Shown: positions 51,873-60,368, numbered from the stretch's first letter. The stretch is 64,000 bases of DNA from Azoarcus sp031556475 (GCA_031556475.1 JAVBSY010000065.1:7963-71962), one strand, 5' to 3'. Notes: a model not told the origin generated them from the sequence alone. Numbers and translations are program-made.

Positions 51873-51877
51873 GGGTT

Positions 51878-51884
51878 CTTCCCT
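51878..51884 (-). promoter_or_regulatory. Ribosome-binding site of the giant gene
   Basis: AGGGAAG on the minus strand ends 5 bases before the ATG at 51872 and supports that start. Confidence 0.7.
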
Positions 51885-51997
51885 GATCTTGATGTTGTGT
51901 GTCGTGCCGAGGCAAAGGGCTGAAAAAACTACTTTTTTTTGTCCCCGGTACGGAAAATTCTAAAAATGGATGATGACGTGTTACGTGTTATTCGATG

Positions 51998-52011
51998 TTG
52001 ATATGTATCAA
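51998..52011 (-). promoter_or_regulatory. FNR/ANR-type operator upstream of the giant gene
   Basis: Perfect TTGAT-ATGT-ATCAA palindrome, equal to the FNR/ANR consensus TTGAT-N4-ATCAA. On the minus strand a CATCAT hexamer (51970-51975) begins at the 23rd base after it. This puts the operator near -41.5 of a start site at about 51963, the class II activation geometry. A tandem ACGTGTT heptamer (51976-51989) lies between. The rest of the 185-bp gap holds no gene. Confidence 0.72.
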
Positions 52012-52057
52012 ATGCGCGAGACGATTTCGGGCATCATATTTGCTTGAAGAAAGCGTT

Positions 52058-52903
52058 TCAGCGGGTAGTCGCCAGTCCTGGCAGTGCAAGCTTGCAGCGG
52101 ATTCCGCCCGGTAGGTTCTGGTTGGCGTTGTCTATTTCGACGAGGACGCCGAAGGTGCCGGCAGCCGAGTCGATGACGCGGTCCACGGTTTTGACGCGGG
52201 CGTGTTCCTGGCGCGTGAAGGGGGGCTCCGGGATGACGATGGCGGTCTCGCCGGGTTTGACCTGCGGAAAGTAGCGGAAGGGCAGGATCGCTTGCACCGA
52301 TAGCGGGTGGGTCTGGGCGATTTTGAGGATGGGCTTTTTGCCTTCGCTCGGATCGACCAGCGAGCCGGGGTAGAGGTATTGGTCCATGACGACGCCGTCG
52401 AACGGGCTGCGCAGCACGCGGCGGTTGAGCAGGTCGATGGTCTGGCGGTGTTCGAGCCTGGCGAGTTCGACGTTTTCCTCGGCGCTTTTGAGTTCCGCTT
52501 CCGCCAGCTTGAATTCGGTCGACGCGTCGTCGCGTGCCTGCGCCGAAACGAATTCTTCTTCGTATAACTGTTGCATCCGTTCGGCTTTGTCGCGCGCGGC
52601 ATTTACCTTGTTACGCGCAAGCAGCAGGGCGCCTTGCGCTTCGGCACGGAAGTTTGCCGAGGCGGCGGCGCTGCGTTCCACGCTCGATTCGATGGTGGCG
52701 AGCACGTCGCCCTTGCGTAGCGTCTGGCCACGTCGTACAGGCACTTGCTGCAGGATGCCCACGACCGGGCTGCGTATCTCGACCACCTGTGTGGGTTCGA
52801 TCATGCAGTCGAATTCCGTCGGCTCCGCAGCATGGGTTGCCGTCATCGTGATTGCGGCCGACAAAAGGAGGAGGGCCTTGAGCGGGGGGAGTCCAAATTT
52901 CAT
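52058..52903 (-). CDS. Periplasmic HlyD-like adaptor (membrane-fusion family) of the export locus
   Basis: The protein is 281 aa. It has a signal peptide (KALLLLSAAITMTATHA, cleavage before AEPTE) and no later membrane helix. It has a lipoyl-like half motif (VEIRSPVVGILQQVPVRRGQTLRKGDVLATIE), a coiled-coil hairpin (about residues 75-155), then the second lipoyl half (RRVLRSPFDGVVMDQYLYPGSLVD) and a beta-barrel region. Such adaptors bridge inner-membrane transporters and TolC. It is free in the periplasm or peripheral, unlike the two other HlyD-like proteins of the locus. The ATG overlaps the stop of the SecA-like gene (ATGA), so the genes are translationally coupled. The stop lies 185 bp before the giant gene. 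Confidence 0.88.
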   Translation of the reverse strand: MKFGLPPLKALLLLSAAITMTATHAAEPTEFDCMIEPTQVVEIRSPVVGILQQVPVRRGQTLRKGDVLATIESSVERSAAASANFRAEAQGALLLARNKVNAARDKAERMQQLYEEEFVSAQARDDASTEFKLAEAELKSAEENVELARLEHRQTIDLLNRRVLRSPFDGVVMDQYLYPGSLVDPSEGKKPILKIAQTHPLSVQAILPFRYFPQVKPGETAIVIPEPPFTRQEHARVKTVDRVIDSAAGTFGVLVEIDNANQNLPGGIRCKLALPGLATTR

Positions 52904-54912
52904 GTCACGTTTCCTGCGAATCCGATCAGTCGGTGTAACTCTTTGTCCTGCTTCAGTGTTTGCATGCGTGTGCGGTAGGCGCGGTGTTCCGCCTGTGTTT
53001 GCGCCCGGCGTACCATCCAGCGCAGCAGTGTTTGCTGTGTCGGGCCGTTCGAGGCCGCCAGCAGGCGGCGCAGCGGCTCGGGTTGCTGCGTGAACAGATC
53101 GTCCTGCGTGCATACGATGGCGCGCATCGATCCACGGTCGCCCTGTCGTCCGCTGCGCCCGAACAACTGCCGGTCGATGCGCGGCGATTCGTGGAATTCG
53201 GTCAGGATCACGTGCAGGCCGCCCGCATCGCGGGCCGTGTCGGTCAGTTTGATGTCGGTTCCGCGGCCCGCCATGTTGGTTGCCACGGTAATACGGCCTG
53301 GGTGACCGGCCTGCGCGATGATCTGCGCCTCTTCCGCATCCTGGCGCGCGTTCAGCACGACGTGTTCGATGCCGCGGAGGGTAAGTTCGGCGGCAATCTG
53401 TTCCGAACCTTCGACGCTGCGTGTACCCACCAGCACCGGTTGGCCGCGCGCTGCGGCTGCCGCGGCATCGTCCGCCACGGCGCGCCATTTTTCGTTCGCC
53501 TGAGCGTAGCATTGGTCCGTGAGCCGCGTATGCTGGTTCGGGCGGTTCGGTGGCACACGCCGTACTTTCAGGCGATAGACCGACCATAGCTCGCGCGCGG
53601 CTTCGGCTGCCGTGCCGGTCAGGCCGCTGAGCAGGTAATAGCGGCGGAAAAAGCGCTGGAATGTCATGCGTGCCAGGGTTTCGCGGCCCTGGGTGAATTC
53701 GAGTTCTTCCTTGGCCTCGATCAACTGGTGCAAACCTTGTTCCCACGAGCGGTCGGCCATGACCCGGCCGGTCGATTCGTCGACGATCTGTACTTTGCCG
53801 TCGGCCAGGATGTAGTGCTGGTCGCGTATGAACAGATGCAGTGCCGTCAGCGCCTGGCGCAGCAGCATCTCGCGCCAGGCGGCGGAGCGCCATGCCGGGC
53901 GCACGGTCGAGGGTACGGCTGGGCAGTGGTCGATGGCGCCAGGGAGCAACTCCACGTCGCGCCCCTCTCGAATACGGTAATGCGCGCCGTCTTGCAGGTC
54001 GCGCGCCGCCGCGATTGCCCAGTTCAGCAGTTCCGGTTCGTACAGGCCCGGCGTTTCGCGCGCAATGATCATCGGCGTGCGCGCTTCGTCGATCAGTACG
54101 CTGTCGGCCTCGTCGACGATGGCGACATGCAACGCTGGGATCAGCGGTTCGACGGCCTGTTCCGCCGTGCCGCCCCATAGCTGGTGCAACTGGCTGACGC
54201 GCGCCGGGAGCGCACCGTGCCCGGCAAGGCGGTCCTTGAGGTAGTCGAATACCAGTTCCTTGCCGCTGACATAGCAGATTTTGTGGCGATAGGCCAAGCG
54301 TCTGTCGTCGGGTTCCATGCCACCGATGACGAACCCCCCGCTCAGGCTGAAAAACTCGAACAAGGGGTTCATCTCTTCGCAATCGCGCTGCACGAGGTAG
54401 TCGTTGGTACTGACGACGTGCACGAAGGCGCCCGAGCCGGCCATGACGGTGGCGGCCAGTGCGGCGACAAGCGTTTTGCCCTCGCCGGTGCGCATTTCGG
54501 CCAGACGTCCGTTCAGCAGAACCCGCGCGCCGGCAAACTGTACCGGGTGCGGCCACATGCCGAGCCTGCGCCGGCTTGCTTCGCCGACGCAGGCGAACAC
54601 CGCGACCAGCGAATCCGCGTCATTGATGGTGGCGGCAGTCGCTCCCGATTTGAGTCTTGCGAGTTCGTCATGAAAGCGCTGTGCCACGGTCGCGTCGTCT
54701 TCCGCCTGCAGTGCGTGGGCGATTTTTCCCGCCGCGTCGGCGAAGCGGGCGATGGCTTGGTCCTGCTCACGTTGCGGCGGTATCCAGCCGGGAAGACCAC
54801 GCAGAAACTCTTCGACTTTGTGGCTGTGCCGGGCATTCCGTTCGTCGCGCAGGGTGTCGGCGCGACGCAGGTCGGTGCCGGCCAGCACGCGGATCAGTGT
54901 CGGGTCAGACAT
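52900..54912 (-). CDS. Short SecA-like ATPase of the export locus
   Basis: The protein is 670 aa with the DEAD-like motor of SecA: Walker A MRTGEGKT (140-147), the STNDYLVQRDCEEM segment, Walker B DEADSVLIDEARTP (267-280), a substrate-crosslinking-like region (about 285-430), LSGLTGTA, TNMAGRGTDIKL and FGRSGRQGDRGS (584-595). Housekeeping SecA is about 900 aa. Here the helical wing/scaffold region is cut short soon after the second motor domain, and the zinc-binding SEC-C tail is absent. It sits between an M50/HlyD fusion and a HlyD adaptor, overlapping both (8 and 4 bases). It therefore probably drives export of the neighbouring giant protein; this is inference. It is cytoplasmic or membrane-peripheral. 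It is not the main secA, whose own neighbourhood differs. Confidence 0.92.
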   Translation of the reverse strand: MSDPTLIRVLAGTDLRRADTLRDERNARHSHKVEEFLRGLPGWIPPQREQDQAIARFADAAGKIAHALQAEDDATVAQRFHDELARLKSGATAATINDADSLVAVFACVGEASRRRLGMWPHPVQFAGARVLLNGRLAEMRTGEGKTLVAALAATVMAGSGAFVHVVSTNDYLVQRDCEEMNPLFEFFSLSGGFVIGGMEPDDRRLAYRHKICYVSGKELVFDYLKDRLAGHGALPARVSQLHQLWGGTAEQAVEPLIPALHVAIVDEADSVLIDEARTPMIIARETPGLYEPELLNWAIAAARDLQDGAHYRIREGRDVELLPGAIDHCPAVPSTVRPAWRSAAWREMLLRQALTALHLFIRDQHYILADGKVQIVDESTGRVMADRSWEQGLHQLIEAKEELEFTQGRETLARMTFQRFFRRYYLLSGLTGTAAEAARELWSVYRLKVRRVPPNRPNQHTRLTDQCYAQANEKWRAVADDAAAAAARGQPVLVGTRSVEGSEQIAAELTLRGIEHVVLNARQDAEEAQIIAQAGHPGRITVATNMAGRGTDIKLTDTARDAGGLHVILTEFHESPRIDRQLFGRSGRQGDRGSMRAIVCTQDDLFTQQPEPLRRLLAASNGPTQQTLLRWMVRRAQTQAEHRAYRTRMQTLKQDKELHRLIGFAGNVT

Positions 54913-57088
54913 TCCAGCGCGCCAGAAAAAGTTGCCGCAGGCGCAGGAACCACTGCCATCCCAGTGGCGTCCAGCCGAGGTCGAAGCGCACGTGGGCGCG
55001 GTCGCCGAAGGCCTCGACCGGTGCCGCGCGGTCGAGTTCGACTTCGATGTCGAACACGCGCCTCAAGCTGCGTACGCCGCCTTGCTGCGAAGGGTCGACC
55101 GGAATTTCGCCGCCGCCGCTGGTGCCGAGCGCGGGCGAGACGAGGTCGAGTTCGCCGCCGGGCACCGCGCGCGTGATGCGCGCCGTTACCGGGTGGCGTA
55201 TGTCGTTGGCGAGCCGTACTTCCACCCCTTGCGTCTGGGCGTGGACGATCAGGTCCATGTCCTCCTGCGGCACCGCGGTGCGCACCAGATGCGACGACCC
55301 GGCCACGATATGGCCGACGATTTCTCCGCGCTTGGCGAAGCGGCCCGCCAGCTCGGTGGGTACGGCCGGTACCCAGCGGCCGGCAGTGGCGGCGGTAATA
55401 GTCAGTGCTTCGACGCGGCGTTGCGCCTCGGCCACCCGCGCGGCGCGCGCTGCGACTTCGGCGCGCAACGGCGCAATGCGTACGGGATCATCCACTTCGG
55501 CCTTGCGTAATTGCGCCTGCGCTTGCGCCAGTGCGCCTTCAGCCATGTCGAGTTCGGCAACCAGGGGTGGGCTGTCGAGTTGCAGCAGCGTTTGCCCGAC
55601 GGCGACGTTTTCGCCCGGCCGTACCAACGCGGTCGCCACGTGTGCTGGGACCTCTGTGCGCACGATGGCATCATCCGGCAGCCACACGACCGCCTGATGT
55701 ACGGAGTAAAACGGCAGCGGTACGGCGCAGAAGAAAACGGCGGCAAGCGCCAGTGTGATCAAGGTGCGTCGCCGCGCCACGTCACGTCGGCGTGCGAGCG
55801 ACGGACTCGCGCTCAAGTGTTTCCACCCTTTCCATAGCGGCATCACGAGAGCCGTCCAGGCACAGGCGACGGCGAGCACCGCGCCGATGAACAGGTACTC
55901 GGAGGCGACGAACCAGATCAGTCCGACCAATATCCCGAGCCGGTAGATTGGCGCGATGGCGCCGTAGATGCACAGCAAGGCACGTTCGCCGTCGGATTCC
56001 AGCGGTGGCGTGGCGTCGGGCGAGCCGAAAGCGAAACGGTCGAACAGGTAGGCCCAGTATTGCGTTGCGCGTTGCGCGAGGTTGGGTGTTTCGAGCAGGT
56101 CGCAAAAAATGTAATAACCGTCGTAGCGCATCAGGGGGTTGCCGTTGACCAGCAGCGTGGATACGCCGGCGATCAGCAACACGTTGAACGCAATTGCCGT
56201 GACCAGACCTGGTTCGGCCATCAACCATACATAAACCGCGACTGCGCCAAGGGCCAGTTCGGACATGACGCCTGCCGCTGCAACCGTGGCGCGCGCCCAT
56301 TTCGATGGGAAGCGGTACGACGAGGTCGCATCGACATAGGGCACCGGCGTGAACACGATGAACATCAGCCCCATTTCGCGCACCGTGCCGCCGAAAGCCT
56401 TGACCGCCATGCCGTGCGCCCACTCGTGTATCGCCTTGACGACGGGGTAGGTCAGCCATAGCAATGCGACGTTGCTCGCCGACAGCACGCGGTCCGACAG
56501 GTTTTCGGTCAGCGCGGCCCAGTGCTGCCAAGCCAGTACGGCAGCAGGCAGTACCAACGCGAGCCAGGCCACGAACGTGAGCCACGAGAACAGTTTGCGC
56601 GCGGACGCGGCGCGGCGCTCGAACCAGGGCTCCGGGTACAGCAACGGCATCTTCAAACTGATGGGGTTGAGCCAGCTTTGTTTGAAGCGGGTACGTTCCT
56701 GCTTGCGATGACGTTCGAAAACCTCGTTCGCGTCGGGTGAGACCTGGGTGCGCAGCAGGTCATTCGAATAGAGCGAGGAGAGCAGATTCACCAATTCCGG
56801 CTGCGAGATCGCGGTGGTCTCGGTTTTGGCGGGGTCGGCGTCGGTATCGGACGCGGTAGCCTGTGCGCAGGCTTCGTTCCAGATTTCGTCCAGCGTGCGC
56901 CGTCCGTCGAACAACTGTAAAACGCGCCAAACCGGCGGCGCCATGCGGTGAAAGCGTTGCGTTACCGGGTCGAACAGCAGCACCCAGGGCTTGCCGCGCA
57001 AATGCCGGTGCAGCGGTTGGACACCCTCGCGCAGACGAGGGCGCAGGTTGCGCACGGCATGCCAGTGTTCCGATAGCAATGTTTGCAT
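54905..57088 (-). CDS. PqqD-like / M50 membrane metalloprotease / HlyD-like fusion protein
   Basis: The protein is 727 aa. Residues 20-120 resemble a PqqD-type peptide-binding domain (WVLLFDPVTQRFHRM, VWRVLQLFDG, ELVNLLSSLYSNDLL). The middle is polytopic with the M50 site-2-protease zinc motif HEWAH (H221, E222, H225) and NPLMRYDG (317-324). The C-terminal third, after a last membrane helix, is a HlyD-like periplasmic arm with a coiled-coil segment (AEGALAQAQAQLRKAE). Related fusions occur in bacteriocin-type export loci; here it may recognise, clip or hand over the substrate. It starts 14 bases after the preceding gene and overlaps the SecA-like gene by 8 bases. Confidence 0.88.
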   Translation of the reverse strand: MQTLLSEHWHAVRNLRPRLREGVQPLHRHLRGKPWVLLFDPVTQRFHRMAPPVWRVLQLFDGRRTLDEIWNEACAQATASDTDADPAKTETTAISQPELVNLLSSLYSNDLLRTQVSPDANEVFERHRKQERTRFKQSWLNPISLKMPLLYPEPWFERRAASARKLFSWLTFVAWLALVLPAAVLAWQHWAALTENLSDRVLSASNVALLWLTYPVVKAIHEWAHGMAVKAFGGTVREMGLMFIVFTPVPYVDATSSYRFPSKWARATVAAAGVMSELALGAVAVYVWLMAEPGLVTAIAFNVLLIAGVSTLLVNGNPLMRYDGYYIFCDLLETPNLAQRATQYWAYLFDRFAFGSPDATPPLESDGERALLCIYGAIAPIYRLGILVGLIWFVASEYLFIGAVLAVACAWTALVMPLWKGWKHLSASPSLARRRDVARRRTLITLALAAVFFCAVPLPFYSVHQAVVWLPDDAIVRTEVPAHVATALVRPGENVAVGQTLLQLDSPPLVAELDMAEGALAQAQAQLRKAEVDDPVRIAPLRAEVAARAARVAEAQRRVEALTITAATAGRWVPAVPTELAGRFAKRGEIVGHIVAGSSHLVRTAVPQEDMDLIVHAQTQGVEVRLANDIRHPVTARITRAVPGGELDLVSPALGTSGGGEIPVDPSQQGGVRSLRRVFDIEVELDRAAPVEAFGDRAHVRFDLGWTPLGWQWFLRLRQLFLARWNV

Positions 57089-57102
57089 GGCCGTTCAGTC
57101 CG

Positions 57103-58965
57103 TTACCACCACCAAGTCCAGAACTTCAGCCGCAGCCAGTCGATCGAGCGGCGCGTCCAGATCGTCAGCAGGTTGGATGTGCCAACCTCGATCTTGCCGA
57201 TGCCTTGCATGCCCGGATTCAAGGCCGGTACGGCGCCGTCCCAGACCGCTTCGACGCGGAAGCCGTTGTCGCCGTCCTGCACACTCGCGATGGCCGTCAC
57301 GGTACTCACCTTGAAGCCGTAGCTCGTGTGCGGCTGGCCGGCCAGTCGCAGGATGCCGTGCTGGCCGACCTGCACGCGTGCGATATCGCGGTCGGGAACA
57401 TGCAGCACCACGCGGTAAGCGTCGATCGTCGCGATCTCGAACATCTCCTTGCCGGTTTCGACGGGGCTGCCGATCTGCTGTACCCAGTCGCCGCTGATCA
57501 CCAAGCCGTCCATCGGCGCCAGCAGTTCCGCGCGCGCGAGCTTGGCTTCGACCAGCGCGAGCTGTGCTTCGCTTTGCCGGACCTCGGCCGAGGCCAGTGC
57601 AAGGGCTGGCGCATCGCGTTCGGCCATTGCCTGCCGCAGCTTGCCGGCTGCCTGGTCGCGCTCGCTGCGGAATTTGGCTTGCTCGAGCAGCAGTTCGCGG
57701 TCGTCCAGGCGAAGCAACGCCTGCCCCTGCTGAACACGGTCGCCGGGTCTGACCAGCGACTTGACGACGAAGCCGTCGAACGGCGAGGTGACGACCTGGC
57801 GGACGTGGCCTTCGATGACGAGGTTGGCGGTAACGCGGTCCGCTACCGGCCACAGAATCAGTATGGCGAGTAATACGGCAAGGCCGGAAGCGACGGCCTT
57901 CCAGGTGAAATGCCCTGGGCCGCGCAGTTTGCGCCATGCCGAGCGGATGGCGTCGAGCATATGGCGCCACAGCGGCCGGTTGGCTTCGCGCCAGTGGCGT
58001 AGCAGCGGTTCGGACAGATTGGCGCTGGCGCGCAGTACCGCCAGCGCTTCGTCTGGCAAGGCCGTGCCGTCGGAGCGCGCAACGAGCACGGCAACCGCCT
58101 CGCCGTCATCGAGTAGCGGTATGGCCCACCAGGACGGCAGCCGTATTTCGCGGATTTCGGCTACTGCCCGTCCTGCGATTTCGGCGGCCTCCTGTACCGA
58201 GGGCGAGGCTTTTTCGGCCCAGGCTGTGTCGGCCGCTACCCACCAGTGGGGTGTCTGGCGGCGAACTTCAAAGAGCGTCAGCGCCAATTCGGTAAGCGTC
58301 GGCGCTTCGGCGCGCGCCCATGCCGCACTGCGGTTGATCCATTCCTGTGCGGCGGCGCGCGCCTCGCGCTGTGAGGCGACATGGCCAAGCAGCTCGAGCA
58401 GACGCGCGGCGCGTTGGTTGTGGGCCAGGCTAGCGGCGGAAACCGCCAGTTGCAGCCAGCCCAGCGACAGCAATACGAGTTGGATGGTACGTTCGTTGTG
58501 CGGAGGCACGAGCAAGGCGCCGACGATGCCGGCGCGGCCGTCAGGCAGTTGCAGCGAGGTCGCCATCAGCAGGTCCGAACCCGCTGTGGCGTCGATCTTG
58601 CCGAGCGCGACGGGGTTGTCCGGCGAGATGCGCGCGCGCAGTTGTGCCCAGGTTTCGACAAGGCGCTTTGCGTCTGGCTGGTCCGATGCGAAATCGTGGT
58701 TCCAGCGTGCGTCTTCGTTATGGAAGGCAACCGCGCGGCAGGACACGCCGGCGGCGCCAAGGCGGGCACGCCAGGTTTCGAGTGCGGCGACAAGGTCGCT
58801 GTTGGTTTCGGCCGTGGTCGTGATTTGAATCGTGGTTTGAGTCGCGGTGTCCGCGGTCTGGCTCGTGGCCGGCTCCGGGAGTGGGCTCGCTTCTGGAATT
58901 TGTTGCGTGTCGTCGTCGGGCGACGCCTGCAGCACCTGGTCGGCTTGGCGTTGTGGCGCGTTCAT
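57103..58965 (-). CDS. GAF-like/HlyD-type inner-membrane adaptor
   Basis: The protein is 620 aa. A Thr/Gln-rich start is followed by a cytoplasmic part of about 300 residues with GAF-like features (SVQEAAEIAGRAVAEI, WWAIPLLDDGEAVAVLVA, LRASANLSEPLLRHW). A single membrane helix follows (about 353-375, VASGLAVLLAILILWPVA). Then comes a HlyD-like periplasmic part with lipoyl halves (VVTSPFDGFVVKSLVRPGDRVQQGQALLRLD and LLAPMDGLVISGDWVQQIG) and a coiled coil. Its ATG overlaps the tolC stop (ATGA); an upstream in-frame start at 59115 would lie inside tolC. The cytoplasmic part could sense a signal or dock the SecA-like ATPase; this is inference. Confidence 0.85.
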   Translation of the reverse strand: MNAPQRQADQVLQASPDDDTQQIPEASPLPEPATSQTADTATQTTIQITTTAETNSDLVAALETWRARLGAAGVSCRAVAFHNEDARWNHDFASDQPDAKRLVETWAQLRARISPDNPVALGKIDATAGSDLLMATSLQLPDGRAGIVGALLVPPHNERTIQLVLLSLGWLQLAVSAASLAHNQRAARLLELLGHVASQREARAAAQEWINRSAAWARAEAPTLTELALTLFEVRRQTPHWWVAADTAWAEKASPSVQEAAEIAGRAVAEIREIRLPSWWAIPLLDDGEAVAVLVARSDGTALPDEALAVLRASANLSEPLLRHWREANRPLWRHMLDAIRSAWRKLRGPGHFTWKAVASGLAVLLAILILWPVADRVTANLVIEGHVRQVVTSPFDGFVVKSLVRPGDRVQQGQALLRLDDRELLLEQAKFRSERDQAAGKLRQAMAERDAPALALASAEVRQSEAQLALVEAKLARAELLAPMDGLVISGDWVQQIGSPVETGKEMFEIATIDAYRVVLHVPDRDIARVQVGQHGILRLAGQPHTSYGFKVSTVTAIASVQDGDNGFRVEAVWDGAVPALNPGMQGIGKIEVGTSNLLTIWTRRSIDWLRLKFWTWWW

Positions 58966-60368
58966 TGTCCGCCCTCGCGTTTGCGGTTGGATTTGCGGCC
59001 GAATGTAAGGTCGTCCGGCTGTGGTTCCACTGCCATCAGAAGACTGTCGATTTCCACCAGATCGGCTTCCTCCAATTGTCCCGACAGCCCCTTGAGTTTC
59101 ACGAAGCTGAGCCATGCGTCGTAGCGTGCGCGGGAGAGGTTGAGCCTGACTTCGAACAGGCGGCTCAGCGAGTCGAGCACGTCGGTGTTCACTTTCATGC
59201 CTACGTCGTAGCCGCGGCGGTTTGCGCGTACCGCGACCTCGGCGGAGTGGGCTGCCGTTTCCAGGCCGCGTGCCTGGCTGATCGACGACAGCGTGACCGA
59301 AAAGCCCTGGCGCACGCCCAGCGTGATGCCGCGCCGCGCCGCGTCGATGTCGTTCTGCGCCTTGTCCTGCAAAGCGATGGTTTCGCGTACTTTGGATTGA
59401 GTCGCGCCGCTGGCGAACAGCGGCATGTTGATGACGATGCCAACCGCCGAACTGTCGCCGCGCCGTGGATACGTGCTGGTGAGCGACCCGGTTTCGTTGC
59501 TGCGCGTGTAGGTGTAAGTGAGATCGGCAGTGGGTGCATGGCCCATCCTCGCGCGCAGCACTTCGGCCTCGGCCGCGCTCATTGCCTGTCGGGCCTGGCG
59601 TAACTGCGGGCTTTGTACGAGTGCGTCGGTCAGCCAGCCGAGCAGTGCCGCCGAGTCGATCGACGGCAGCCGGCGGCCGTCCAGGCCGCGTTCGGCCAGG
59701 CCGGGCACGTCGTAGCCGACGATCTCGGCCAGCACCTGCTTTCTCAGATCGAGATCGTAGCTCGCAGCATCCACCTGCGCGGCTACCGTATCGGCTTTCG
59801 CCTCGGCTTCACGAACGTCGATGATCGGCGCGGTGCCGATCTTGAAACTGCGCTGCGCCGCCGCGAGCTGTTCGGCAGTGGCCGCTTGCTGCGCCTCGGC
59901 GAAAATCAGTGCGTCGCGTGCTTTCAGTACGTCGAAACAGGCTTCCACCAGCCGTTGTATCGCCTCGGCATTGATTTGGTCGAGCTTGGCCTGGGCCTGT
60001 TCGAGCTGAGCCTTGGCCGAATCGAGCGAGGCGAACAGCGTGCCGCGAAACAGGGGCTGGGTGATTTGCACGTTCGCTTGTTTCGCTTCGAACGAGCGCA
60101 TGTCGTAGCTGGGCGCCTCGGAATAATCCGTTTCCGATTTGGAAGCGGCGGCTACCGCTGTCGGTCCGAAGCCGGCGCGGGCCTGGAACAGGCGTTCTTC
60201 CGCCGCGCGCACTTCGGCTTGGGCGCCGAGCACGGCCGGGTCGATGGCAAGGGCGGCGTGGTAAAGCTCCGGCAGCGGTTGGGCTGATAATGCCAATGGC
60301 ATTAACAATGCCGCTGTCAGGCAACGTCGGAGCAACGGAGCCTTCAGGTTGGTTACAGCGAGAGCCAA
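58962..60368 (-). CDS. TolC-like outer-membrane efflux/secretion channel
   Basis: The protein is 468 aa when started at the TTG at 60368. It has a signal peptide (LLRRCLTAALLMPLALSAQP) and two outer-membrane-efflux-protein repeats rich in long helices, such as FEAKQANVQITQPLFRG and VGIVINMPLFASGATQSKV, the latter being the typical TolC strand. TolC trimers form the outer-membrane exit duct of type I and efflux machines. The TTG is preferred because AAGGA sits 6 bases before it and the signal peptide follows. ATG/GTG starts further upstream lack both. It is the first gene of the five-gene export operon. Confidence 0.9.
   Translation of the reverse strand: MALAVTNLKAPLLRRCLTAALLMPLALSAQPLPELYHAALAIDPAVLGAQAEVRAAEERLFQARAGFGPTAVAAASKSETDYSEAPSYDMRSFEAKQANVQITQPLFRGTLFASLDSAKAQLEQAQAKLDQINAEAIQRLVEACFDVLKARDALIFAEAQQAATAEQLAAAQRSFKIGTAPIIDVREAEAKADTVAAQVDAASYDLDLRKQVLAEIVGYDVPGLAERGLDGRRLPSIDSAALLGWLTDALVQSPQLRQARQAMSAAEAEVLRARMGHAPTADLTYTYTRSNETGSLTSTYPRRGDSSAVGIVINMPLFASGATQSKVRETIALQDKAQNDIDAARRGITLGVRQGFSVTLSSISQARGLETAAHSAEVAVRANRRGYDVGMKVNTDVLDSLSRLFEVRLNLSRARYDAWLSFVKLKGLSGQLEEADLVEIDSLLMAVEPQPDDLTFGRKSNRKREGGQ

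Noticed and set aside
41900..51650. Repeated short GC-rich words that could look like a CRISPR or tandem DNA repeat.
   Set aside because: They come from diverged protein repeats of about 300 bases; there are no identical repeats with regular spacers and no cas genes.
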